NCBI GenBank assembly: GCA_019753285.1
Contig: JAIELD010000051.1
Location: 1-64,000 of the forward strand
Origin: Beijerinckiaceae bacterium
GTDB lineage: Bacteria > Pseudomonadota > Alphaproteobacteria > Rhizobiales > Beijerinckiaceae
Direction of reading: 5' to 3'
DNA: 64,000 nucleotides
Shown here: positions 8,722 to 17,019 of the stretch, one piece after another
Layout: each line of letters opens with the position of its first letter
Position numbering within the stretch: the first letter of the stretch is position 1
Translations under genes and position numbers: made by a program
Notes under the pieces: generated by a model
What the model was told of the DNA's origin: nothing
Database searches by the model: none
The model's input: the letters and a program-made list of their open reading frames with translations, nothing else

Positions 8722-9285
8722 ATGCCCTCGATCGATGAAACCCGTCCCTTCATTCCGCTAGCCATCGCGGTCCTGACCGTCTCTGACACCCGCGATCTCT
8801 CGAGCGACAAATCCGGCGACACGCTGGTCGAGCGGCTGGAGGCGGCTGGTCACAGGCTCGCCGACCGCGCGATCGAGCCGGATGACGTCTCACGCATCCA
8901 GAGCCGGCTGAGCGGATGGATCATCGATCCTGCGATCGATGTGGTGATCACCACCGGCGGCACGGGCTTCACCGGGCGGGATGTCACTCCGGAAGCGGCC
9001 GAACCGCTGTTCGAGAAGCGGATGGAGGGATTTTCCACGATCTTCCACCAGATCAGCTTCGCGAAAATCGGAACCTCGACGCTGCAGTCGCGCGCGACGG
9101 CGGGCGTCGCGGGCGCATCAGGCGGCACGCCGACCTATGTATTCTGCCTGCCGGGCAGCCCGGGCGCCTGCCGCGATGGCTGGGACGGCATCCTGGCGAG
9201 CCAGCTCGATTTTCGGTATCGACCCTGCAATTTCGTCGAGATCATGCCGAGGCTCGACGAGCACCTGAAGCGCCGCAAGGCCTGA
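8722..9285 (+). CDS. moaB: molybdenum cofactor biosynthesis protein B
   Basis: A 187-residue MoaB/MogA-type protein, which adenylylates molybdopterin for molybdenum insertion or acts as a scaffold in that step. The fold's signature TTGGTGFTGRDVTPEA is present, along with TLSDTR-like VLTVSDTRDLSSDKSG near the N-terminus and GSPGACRDGW near the C-terminus. The ATG at 8722 fits the family's usual N-terminus; the frame is open further upstream, but that extension is Arg/Pro-rich and not conserved. No other moa genes are in the window. Confidence 0.93.
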   Translation: MPSIDETRPFIPLAIAVLTVSDTRDLSSDKSGDTLVERLEAAGHRLADRAIEPDDVSRIQSRLSGWIIDPAIDVVITTGGTGFTGRDVTPEAAEPLFEKRMEGFSTIFHQISFAKIGTSTLQSRATAGVAGASGGTPTYVFCLPGSPGACRDGWDGILASQLDFRYRPCNFVEIMPRLDEHLKRRKA

Positions 9286-9293
9286 TCGGCGAT

Positions 9294-9815
9294 TCAGAGC
9301 GTCAGACGTTGCGATTGGGAGTCGAGGAGCACGAGCTTGCCTCCGTAGCGCTTGCGCCAGACATCGCCATCGGCCAAGGCCGGCGGCACGAGCAGAACCT
9401 GATCGGCGTCGACCTTGGCGACGAGGCCGCCGATCGAACTTCGCAGGGAGGCTGCGACCCCCTGCTTCACCGAAGTCGCGCCGACGATCCCCGGGCGAGC
9501 GCCGGAAAGCCGCAGGAATCGCTCCACGGACGGCCAGAATGCGGCATCGACGAGCACGCCGGCATCGATCACGATGAGATGGGAGGCGGACCTTGCACGG
9601 TTCGCCGCCTCCGCCAGCCCGGCCGCCCAGTCGGAAGCGGCGATCACGTCGGCCCCTGCATCCTGAGCGACGCTGGCGATCTCGGGCGATGCGCCGCCCG
9701 TGCAGACGAGATAGGATCGGCCGAGAAGTCCCATCACGATCCCGGCGACGAGGGGGGTCAGCGTCTCGATGAGCGGCAACGGCTCCGTGCCTGCCCGCAC
9801 CACGAGCGTCAGCAT
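9294..9815 (-). CDS. glycosyltransferase-like (GT-A fold) conserved protein
   Basis: A 173-residue protein whose pattern (TLVVRAGTEPLPLIETLTPLVAG, then SHLIVIDAGVLVDAAFWPS) resembles a shortened nucleotide-sugar transferase fold, with a VIDAG where GT-A enzymes carry DxD. The canonical metal-binding DxD is not intact, so activity is uncertain. It is convergent with moaB (8-bp gap) and follows the tail-anchored protein gene leftward at a 39-bp gap, so the two may be co-transcribed. Distant kinship to MobA-type nucleotidyltransferases is another reading. I am sure it is a gene but not of its function. Confidence 0.6.
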   Translation of the reverse strand: MLTLVVRAGTEPLPLIETLTPLVAGIVMGLLGRSYLVCTGGASPEIASVAQDAGADVIAASDWAAGLAEAANRARSASHLIVIDAGVLVDAAFWPSVERFLRLSGARPGIVGATSVKQGVAASLRSSIGGLVAKVDADQVLLVPPALADGDVWRKRYGGKLVLLDSQSQRLTL

Positions 9816-9854
9816 GCCGGCTTCGGACCCGGGAAAAGCACGTCGAGGCGGATT

Positions 9855-10517
9855 CTACTGCACAAAGAACGATGATTTCGCATAATTGACCATCAGGGCG
9901 AGAAGCCCGACGAGCGCAAGCAGAATCAGGAGATATCCGCCCATCGTCCTCAGATTGGACTGCGGCTTCTGCATCGCTGCGGCCGCTGGCTCGGGTGCGC
10001 GCAACGCCACGCTGCCTGTGCCACGCGCGAACTGCTGCAGGATCGTCTCCATGCGCGGCCGCTCCGTTTGGCGGTGATCCTGCGTCTGGGGTTCCGGAGC
10101 GCGCCCTGCGAGCGCGTCTTCGGCCTGGCGCCGATAGCTCGAGATGCGCCGCGCGGTCTGCTCGCCGAGGATGAAGGCGCGCATCTCGTCGCCGTTCGGC
10201 TCACGCTCATGGGCTGCGATGAAGGCGTTGAGCCATTCGCGCTTCGAAAGCTTGTAGAGCGCATAGGCAAGCAGGCCGGCAAGGTCGCTGTCATCTTTCA
10301 CAAGCAGCTCGAACATAGGGTTGCGATGCGGATCGACGCTCTTGTCCCGCATCACCGAGACGACATGCGGGCCGGGCTCGGGGTTCACCCGCGCATCGCT
10401 TTGGCCGCTGTCGTCCTGCGGCGGCAGGGATCGAGGCAAGGGGGTGGGCGTGGCTTCAGGCGTCAATGGAACGATCATCGGCGGCGGCTTTTGCCTCGGG
10501 TGATCCTCGCTCGTCAT
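9855..10517 (-). CDS. tail-anchored conserved protein, function unknown
   Basis: A 220-residue protein with three visible parts: a Pro-rich, disordered N-terminus (residues 1-60), a compact helical block (about 68-140, containing DLAGLLAYALYKLSKREW and FILGEQTARRISSYRR), and a single C-terminal membrane helix (about 193-211) followed by a short polar tail. There is no signal peptide, so the bulk should be cytoplasmic. The ATG at 10517 follows a G-rich stretch; an upstream frame extension to 10685 overlaps the divergent rnhB start and is less likely. The helical block looks conserved in related Rhizobiales but I know of no assigned role. Confidence 0.65.
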   Translation of the reverse strand: MTSEDHPRQKPPPMIVPLTPEATPTPLPRSLPPQDDSGQSDARVNPEPGPHVVSVMRDKSVDPHRNPMFELLVKDDSDLAGLLAYALYKLSKREWLNAFIAAHEREPNGDEMRAFILGEQTARRISSYRRQAEDALAGRAPEPQTQDHRQTERPRMETILQQFARGTGSVALRAPEPAAAAMQKPQSNLRTMGGYLLILLALVGLLALMVNYAKSSFFVQ

Positions 10518-10674
10518 CACTTGCCCCGGCCCTTGAGAGATTTCGCCCGCATCGCACGACAGGCGCCGCTCGATCCTCTGCAAGGAAATAGCAAGAATGC
10601 AGGAAATTTGCGACCCGGCGGTCGAATTTCTATAAATCTGAAGTGACGAATCGAAACGCGCCAGCGATAGCCCG

Positions 10675-11286
10675 ATGACCTGCACCTACGACATGGAAGC
10701 CGATTGCCTGCGCAGCGGGCTCGGCGTCGTCGCCGGGGTCGATGAGGCCGGGCGCGGGCCCCTTGCCGGGCCGGTCACCGTCGCGGCGGTGATCCTCGAT
10801 CAGCGAAACATTCCGCAAGGGCTGAACGACTCCAAGAAGCTCACGGAGGCAAAACGCGAAGCGCTGTTCGAGGCGATTCTCGCCACCTCGCATGTCAGCA
10901 TCGTGAGTGTGCCGCCACGCGAGATCGACCGCATCAACATCCTACAGGCGACGCTGCGGGCGATGCGGTTCGCGGTGGCAGGCCTGCCGCTGCGGACGGA
11001 TCTCGCCCTTTTTGACGGGCGCGACGTTCCCAAAGGCCTCGGCTGCGCGGGCAGGGCCGTCATCGGCGGCGATGCGCTGGTGCTCTCGATCGCCGCCGCC
11101 TCGATCATGGCGAAGGTGACGCGAGACCGGATGATGCGCCGCGCCCACCATCTCTATCCCGCTTATGGCTTTGCGAGCCACAAGGGCTACGGCACGGCGG
11201 AGCATCTCTTCGCAATCGAAAAGCACGGCGCGACGCCGTTGCATCGCCTGAGCTTCGCGCCGTTGCGTCTCGCCGACTGCGCCTGA
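10675..11286 (+). CDS. rnhB: ribonuclease HII
   Basis: A 203-residue enzyme that cleaves RNA in RNA-DNA hybrids, including single ribonucleotides embedded in DNA. The catalytic start GVDEAGRGPLAG is at residues 21-32, ILDQRNIPQGLNDSKKL follows, and the other acidic residues lie in LALFDGRDVP and the later conserved helices. Length and motifs match the family. It lies immediately upstream of ccrM in the same direction with a 160-bp gap that contains a CtrA-like box, so ccrM probably has its own promoter. Confidence 0.96.
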   Translation: MTCTYDMEADCLRSGLGVVAGVDEAGRGPLAGPVTVAAVILDQRNIPQGLNDSKKLTEAKREALFEAILATSHVSIVSVPPREIDRINILQATLRAMRFAVAGLPLRTDLALFDGRDVPKGLGCAGRAVIGGDALVLSIAAASIMAKVTRDRMMRRAHHLYPAYGFASHKGYGTAEHLFAIEKHGATPLHRLSFAPLRLADCA

Positions 11287-11377
11287 ACAGGCCTGCCCGT
11301 CCGCGAGGCATGGACCCCGTTTCGTAAGGTTTTGGAAACACTTCGTCCGATAACGGGACACGCGATCTTCAACGCTA

Positions 11378-11393
11378 TTAAACTCGTTTCAAC
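11378..11393. promoter_or_regulatory. CtrA-like box upstream of ccrM
   Basis: TTAA, seven bases, TCAAC: one mismatch to TTAA-N7-TTAAC, starting about 70 bp before the ccrM ATG. In Caulobacter ccrM is directly activated by CtrA, which makes this position meaningful. The box at 61132-61147 shares its downstream CCTAA flank. Confidence 0.55.
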
Positions 11394-11398
11394 CCTAA

Positions 11399-12628
<1,230 letters not shown>

Positions 12629-12646
12629 GCTCGGCATCCCATCCGC

Positions 12647-13417
12647 TTATTCAGACCGAAATACCCGCCGGGCTTCGTTCTCCAGTGTCTTCCTCGCGTT
12701 AACGAAGGGCGCGGGTCCGTAGCTGATGCGCGCGACACCGACATCCGCAAGGCGCTTCATTGCAGGTGAGTGATCGCTCATCATGACGTTGACCGGCAGC
12801 GGGCAGCCGTCGCAAATAGCCGCGATCAACCGCTCGTCCGCCAATCCGGGCACGAAGAAGCTGTCCGCACCTGCCTCCCGATAGGCTGATGCGCGGGCAA
12901 GCGCCTTGCTGATCAGCTGCGCCTGCAGCGTCGGATCCCTCGTCTTCAAAAACAGGTCCGTCCTTGCATTGATGACGAGCGAAACGCCCATCTCGTCAGC
13001 TTTGCGCCTGATAGCCGCGACGCGCCGGGATTGAGTCTCAACGCTGTACAGACCCTCGCCTCCAACCATTTGATCCTCGAAATTAATGCCGATCGCGCCT
13101 GTCTCGATGATGCGCGCCACGTTTTTGGCCACCGCCTCGGGCAGTTCGCCGTAGCCGCCTTCGAAGTCGACGCTCACCGGCCCGTCAACGCTCCGAACGA
13201 TGCGGACGACGATCGTTTCGAGCAGGTCGAGCGGTATCGCCTGGCCATCCTTGAAGCCTTGCGCGCCTGCCACCGACCAACTGCCGGTCGCGATGGCCTT
13301 GGCGCCCGCCGCCTCGACGGCTCTGGCGCTTCCCGCATCCCAGACATTGTAGAGGATAAGGGGCGCACCCTTGACATGGAGTTCACGGAATAGACGCGCT
13401 TTGTCGTGCTGGGTCAT
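12647..13417 (-). CDS. isocitrate lyase / PEP mutase superfamily protein
   Basis: A 256-residue TIM-barrel protein with the superfamily's substrate and metal elements: LYNVWDAGSARAVEAAG at the N-terminus, VSVDFEGGYGE at the metal site, INFEDQ, and NARTDLFL. The KKCGH loop that defines isocitrate and methylisocitrate lyases is absent, so it belongs to the broad PEP-mutase/oxaloacetate-decarboxylase-like group, which cleaves or rearranges 2-oxo acids. The exact substrate cannot be read. Its start overlaps the stop of ada by 4 bases (ATGA), so it is translationally coupled to a DNA alkylation-repair gene, an uncommon pairing. Confidence 0.85.
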   Translation of the reverse strand: MTQHDKARLFRELHVKGAPLILYNVWDAGSARAVEAAGAKAIATGSWSVAGAQGFKDGQAIPLDLLETIVVRIVRSVDGPVSVDFEGGYGELPEAVAKNVARIIETGAIGINFEDQMVGGEGLYSVETQSRRVAAIRRKADEMGVSLVINARTDLFLKTRDPTLQAQLISKALARASAYREAGADSFFVPGLADERLIAAICDGCPLPVNVMMSDHSPAMKRLADVGVARISYGPAPFVNARKTLENEARRVFRSE

Positions 13418-14487
13418 GCTTCACTTACCGTCAGGCCCAAGGAAAAGTATTTGCGTTCATGTTCGAGCAGCCATTGCTTCCGCCAGATGCCGCCGCCATA
13501 GCCCGTTAGCGAGCCGTCCGAGCCGATAACGCGATGACAGGGGATGATGATGCCGATCCGGTTGGCGCCATTGGCTCGGGCGACGGCCCTCACCGCCGAA
13601 GGTCGGCCAATCAAAATGGCGAGTGTGGCGTAGCTGCGCGTATCGCCCGGCCGGATCAGCATCAGTTCCGCCCAGACCAGCCGTTGAAAACTCTGGCCCG
13701 TGAGTTGGAGACGCGTATCGAACCGGCAAGCTTCGCCTTTGAAATAGGCGGCGAGCTCATGTCGCACCTGCTCGATCGGCGGGAATTGGCCAATGCCGAT
13801 TTGCGCTCCGGCGCTGCGCTGGATCGCCTTTAATTCGATCGGCAACGCCTTTCGGTCGAAAAACTCCAGAAGATGCAGCGCTCGCTCGCTTGCCACGGCA
13901 ATCATCGAACCGATCGGCGTGTCGATCCAGTCGGCCTTGAGCGCTTCGTTGCCGGTGAAATTCGCAGGCGAAACGCCAAGCAGGCGGGCGAAGGCGATCC
14001 GAAAGCCGCTGGCTGATTCGAAACCCGCATCGAGCTGGGCGTCGATCACCTGCCGCCCGCTGGCGAGCGCCTCAGCGCCGCGCCGGAGGCGGAGACGTCT
14101 TGCGAGATCGAGAAAGGTGATGCCGTATCGCCGACGGAACAGCCGCCTCACAGTCGAGGGGTCAAATTTCATTCGTACGAGGTCGTCCTCCCTCCAGCGG
14201 CGGGATGGATTGGCCTCGAGCGCCGCGATCAGGGCTTCGATCGTCGGGTCCGTTTCGGAGGCGGACTGCAGCGGCTTGCAGCGCTTGCAGGGCTTGAAAC
14301 CGTCTTCGACGCAAGCGGAAACCGAATCATGAAAAACGACGTTGCGCCTGAAGGGCTTGCGTGCGGCGCATGTGAGCCGACAAAAAATTCCCGTGGTCTT
14401 GACGCAGGCGAAAACCCGTCCCTCATGGCTCGGGTCGCGGGCGAGAAGCGCCGCGTAGAGTGCATCGTCGTTCGGGCGAAAAAGCAT
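13414..14487 (-). CDS. ada: bifunctional Ada: alkylation-response regulator and O6-methylguanine-DNA methyltransferase
   Basis: A 357-residue protein with three parts. The N-terminal zinc/methylphosphotriester domain has FCRLTCAARKP, with the acceptor Cys at 36 and a further Cys at 40; CKRCK completes the zinc site. An AraC-type DNA-binding domain follows (about 85-185). The C-terminal methyltransferase has the active-site IPCHRV, with Cys at 317. It repairs O6-methylguanine and methyl phosphotriesters and, once methylated, activates its regulon. It lies 72 bp downstream of mutY in the same direction and overlaps the next gene, giving a mutY-ada-PEPM-like repair group. Confidence 0.95.
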   Translation of the reverse strand: MLFRPNDDALYAALLARDPSHEGRVFACVKTTGIFCRLTCAARKPFRRNVVFHDSVSACVEDGFKPCKRCKPLQSASETDPTIEALIAALEANPSRRWREDDLVRMKFDPSTVRRLFRRRYGITFLDLARRLRLRRGAEALASGRQVIDAQLDAGFESASGFRIAFARLLGVSPANFTGNEALKADWIDTPIGSMIAVASERALHLLEFFDRKALPIELKAIQRSAGAQIGIGQFPPIEQVRHELAAYFKGEACRFDTRLQLTGQSFQRLVWAELMLIRPGDTRSYATLAILIGRPSAVRAVARANGANRIGIIIPCHRVIGSDGSLTGYGGGIWRKQWLLEHERKYFSLGLTVSEA

Positions 14488-14559
14488 GCTCGCATAATAA
14501 CATCCGCAACTGCTAATGCAGCCAATTTTCGGGCATCGATATTTGCTTGGCTGCGCGCT

Positions 14560-15657
14560 TTATCCGGGAGCCTCGTGCGCCGCCTCCAACACTTTCCTGA
14601 ACACGGTCGGAAATGCCTCCGCCGTTAGATCCGCCCAGCGCATGCCAGCGGGTGCTGGCCTTGAGGCACCGATTTTTGCGACATAAACGTCGAGCCGCAG
14701 GGCGAAATGCGTGAAGACGTGCTCCGCGAATCCCGATGGCCGCCAGTCCGCATCGAGCGGCGCGGCTGCGATCGCCTGTTCGGGGCGATAGGCTGAGCAG
14801 GCGGCTTTCGTGCTCCAATCGGTCGTCGGCAGGCCCACCATCCCGCCAAGCAGCCCTTTCGGCGGGCGCTGCTCGACCAATACCGCGCCATCGTCCCGCA
14901 TGGCGACAAAAGCAGCCCCGCGCCTTGAAGGCCGCGCCGCCTTTGCGGCCTTGCGCGGATAGCGCTCCGGTTCGCCAGCCGCAAAGGCGCGACAACCAGC
15001 ATTGACCGGGCAGAGCGCGCAGGCCGGCTTCCTCGGCGTGCAGATGGTCGCGCCCAGATCCATCATGGCCTGAGCATAGTCGCCGGGGCGTGCCTCGGGC
15101 GTCAGTGTGTCCGCCAGTCTCCTGATCTCGGGCCGGGCCGCCGGCATCTCCGTCTCGATCGCGAAGAGCCGGGCGACGACCCGCTCGACATTGCCGTCGA
15201 CCACCACCGCGCGGGTCTCGAAGGCGATCGAGGCGATCGCCGCAGCCGTGTAGGCACCGACGCCCGGCAGGCTGAGCAGGTTTTCGTAATCGTGCGGAAA
15301 GCGCCCGCCGAAGCGTTCGACGACCGTTCTGGCGCAAAGATGGAGGTTCCGGGCACGGCTGTAATAGCCAAGCCCTGCCCATGCCTTCATCACATCCTCG
15401 ATCGGGGCGGTGGCAAGATCGCCGACCGTCGGCCAGAGGGCGAGGAAGGTCTCGTAATAGGGTTTGACCGCCGCCACCGTCGTCTGCTGCAGCATGATCT
15501 CGGAAAGCCAGACGGCGTAGGGGTCGGCCCGCTTGCCCGGCAGCGCCCGCCAGGGCAGTTTGCGCCGGTGCCGGTCGTACCAGGAGAGCAGTTCGTCTGC
15601 ATGAGACGGGCGCTCGTTTGGCGCTGCAGGCGATTTTGCTGTTTCGGCGTCGATCAT
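14560..15657 (-). CDS. mutY: A/G-specific adenine DNA glycosylase
   Basis: This enzyme removes adenine mispaired with 8-oxoguanine. The catalytic Glu lies in SEIMLQQT (about residue 53), the helix-hairpin-helix with catalytic Asp in LPGVGAYTAAAI to VVVDGNVERV, and the [4Fe-4S] loop follows C-x6-C-x2-C-x5-C (CTPRKPACALCPVNAGC). The C-terminal third (about 235-365) is the MutT-like 8-oxoG recognition domain. It is divergent from dciA across 60 bp, an arrangement (mutY, DUF721, dsbA, smc) common in Rhizobiales. Confidence 0.96.
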   Translation of the reverse strand: MIDAETAKSPAAPNERPSHADELLSWYDRHRRKLPWRALPGKRADPYAVWLSEIMLQQTTVAAVKPYYETFLALWPTVGDLATAPIEDVMKAWAGLGYYSRARNLHLCARTVVERFGGRFPHDYENLLSLPGVGAYTAAAIASIAFETRAVVVDGNVERVVARLFAIETEMPAARPEIRRLADTLTPEARPGDYAQAMMDLGATICTPRKPACALCPVNAGCRAFAAGEPERYPRKAAKAARPSRRGAAFVAMRDDGAVLVEQRPPKGLLGGMVGLPTTDWSTKAACSAYRPEQAIAAAPLDADWRPSGFAEHVFTHFALRLDVYVAKIGASRPAPAGMRWADLTAEAFPTVFRKVLEAAHEAPG

Positions 15658-15717
15658 CCCGTCCTATATTTGCCATCGCGATGCGTGGTGCAATGCCCGG
15701 TTCCCAGCAGAGGCTCG

Positions 15718-16230
15718 ATGTCACAATCCTTCAACCGGAAGCCGCAGGCGCGCCCGCTTGGCGCGCTGATGGGCGAGATGATGTCGCCGGTGCTCAAAGC
15801 CCGCGGTTTCGCCAACATCGAGATCATCACGCGCTGGGATGAGATCGTCGGGGCGCAATTCGCCGGGCGAACGAGAGCGCTCCAGTTGAAATGGCCGCCG
15901 CGCGGCGCAAAGAGCGATCCCGACGCGGCGAATGTCGGCGCGACGCTCGTGGTCGCGGTCTCCGGCGGTGCGGCGATCGAATTGCAGCACATGGCTCCAC
16001 AGGTGATGGAGCGCGTCAACGCCACGCTCGGCTGGCGCTGCGTCACGAAAATCGCGTTGCGTCAGCAGCCTCTGCCGCGCTCCGGCGCGGCGGTCCGAGG
16101 TGCGACCCCGCTTTCGCCGGACGAGATCGAACGCCTCGAGGCCGCCACCAGCCGCATCGATGATGAAAATCTCCGCCACGCGCTTCTGCGGCTTGGAAAA
16201 GGCGTAATTCAGAAGAACAAACGGCGCTGA
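15718..16230 (+). CDS. DciA family protein (DUF721)
   Basis: A 170-residue protein with the DUF721/DciA domain near the N-terminus (GALMGEMMSPVLKARGFANI, then ITRWDEIVGAQFAGRT). DciA is the ancestral loader or recruiter of the replicative helicase DnaB in bacteria that lack DnaC. The C-terminal half is specific to Alphaproteobacteria and helical. The ATG at 15718 has AGAGG five bases upstream; the open frame further left overlaps mutY in antisense and is not coding. It stands first in a rightward group with dsbA and smc. Confidence 0.88.
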   Translation: MSQSFNRKPQARPLGALMGEMMSPVLKARGFANIEIITRWDEIVGAQFAGRTRALQLKWPPRGAKSDPDAANVGATLVVAVSGGAAIELQHMAPQVMERVNATLGWRCVTKIALRQQPLPRSGAAVRGATPLSPDEIERLEAATSRIDDENLRHALLRLGKGVIQKNKRR

Positions 16231-16304
16231 AAACGCCGTCTTTCCATAGGGCTGAGGCTTCTGTAAAACGGTGGGACCAGTTTCGTTTAAAAAAGGCTCC
16301 GCCT

Positions 16305-16973
16305 ATGTCATCACCCACGAATTTGCCGCGCATGATCCTTCGCTCCACTCTTGCGGCCTTCTCCGTCGCCGCGCTTTGCCTCGTCTCGGTGCCGGCTTTC
16401 GCACAGGAGACCAAGCCCGCGCCTTACGCTCTCAGCGGCGAACTCGCCAAGGCCGGCCCGCTCGGCGACCAGTGGCAGGGATCGGCCGACGCGCCGATCA
16501 CCATCGTCGAATACGCCTCGATGACCTGCACGCATTGCGCGAGTTTCCATGAGAATGGCTACCCGGCGCTGAAGGCGAAATACATCGACACCGGCAAGGT
16601 GCGCTTCACCCTGCGCGAATTCCCCTTCGACCCGGTCGCGACAGCCGCCTTCATGCTGGCGCGCTGCTCGGGGGACGGGCACTATTATGCGATGACGGAC
16701 ATGCTCTTCAAATCGCAGAAGACATGGGCGTTTTCGGAAAATCCCGCCGAAGCCTTGCTAAATACGGTGAAACAGGCCGGTTTTACACAGGACACGTTCA
16801 ACACCTGCTTGAAAGACCAGCGCATTTATGACGCAGTCAACGAGGTCAAGGGCCGTGGCGAAAAGCTTGGCGTCGACTCGACCCCAACCTTCTTCATCAA
16901 CGGCAAGAAGGTGTCCGGCGCGATGAGCCCGAAAGAGATCGACGCTCAACTCGAGCCGCTCCTGAAACAGTAA
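16305..16973 (+). CDS. DsbA-family thiol:disulfide oxidoreductase
   Basis: A 222-residue secreted thioredoxin-fold protein. The signal peptide ends near AFAQ (residues 31-34), the active site CTHC is at 75-78 in YASMTCTHCASF, and the cis-Pro loop is DSTPTFFING. Helical insertion residues lie between. It should act in the periplasm as a disulfide oxidase or isomerase; in Rhizobiales this smc-linked paralogue is usually annotated as DsbA-like. It sits 46 bp before smc, with which it is probably co-transcribed. Confidence 0.92.
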   Translation: MSSPTNLPRMILRSTLAAFSVAALCLVSVPAFAQETKPAPYALSGELAKAGPLGDQWQGSADAPITIVEYASMTCTHCASFHENGYPALKAKYIDTGKVRFTLREFPFDPVATAAFMLARCSGDGHYYAMTDMLFKSQKTWAFSENPAEALLNTVKQAGFTQDTFNTCLKDQRIYDAVNEVKGRGEKLGVDSTPTFFINGKKVSGAMSPKEIDAQLEPLLKQ

Positions 16974-17019
16974 GGACGAGGGGACCTCGTTCCATCTCCA
17001 GCGAGGATGGCGGACAGCG

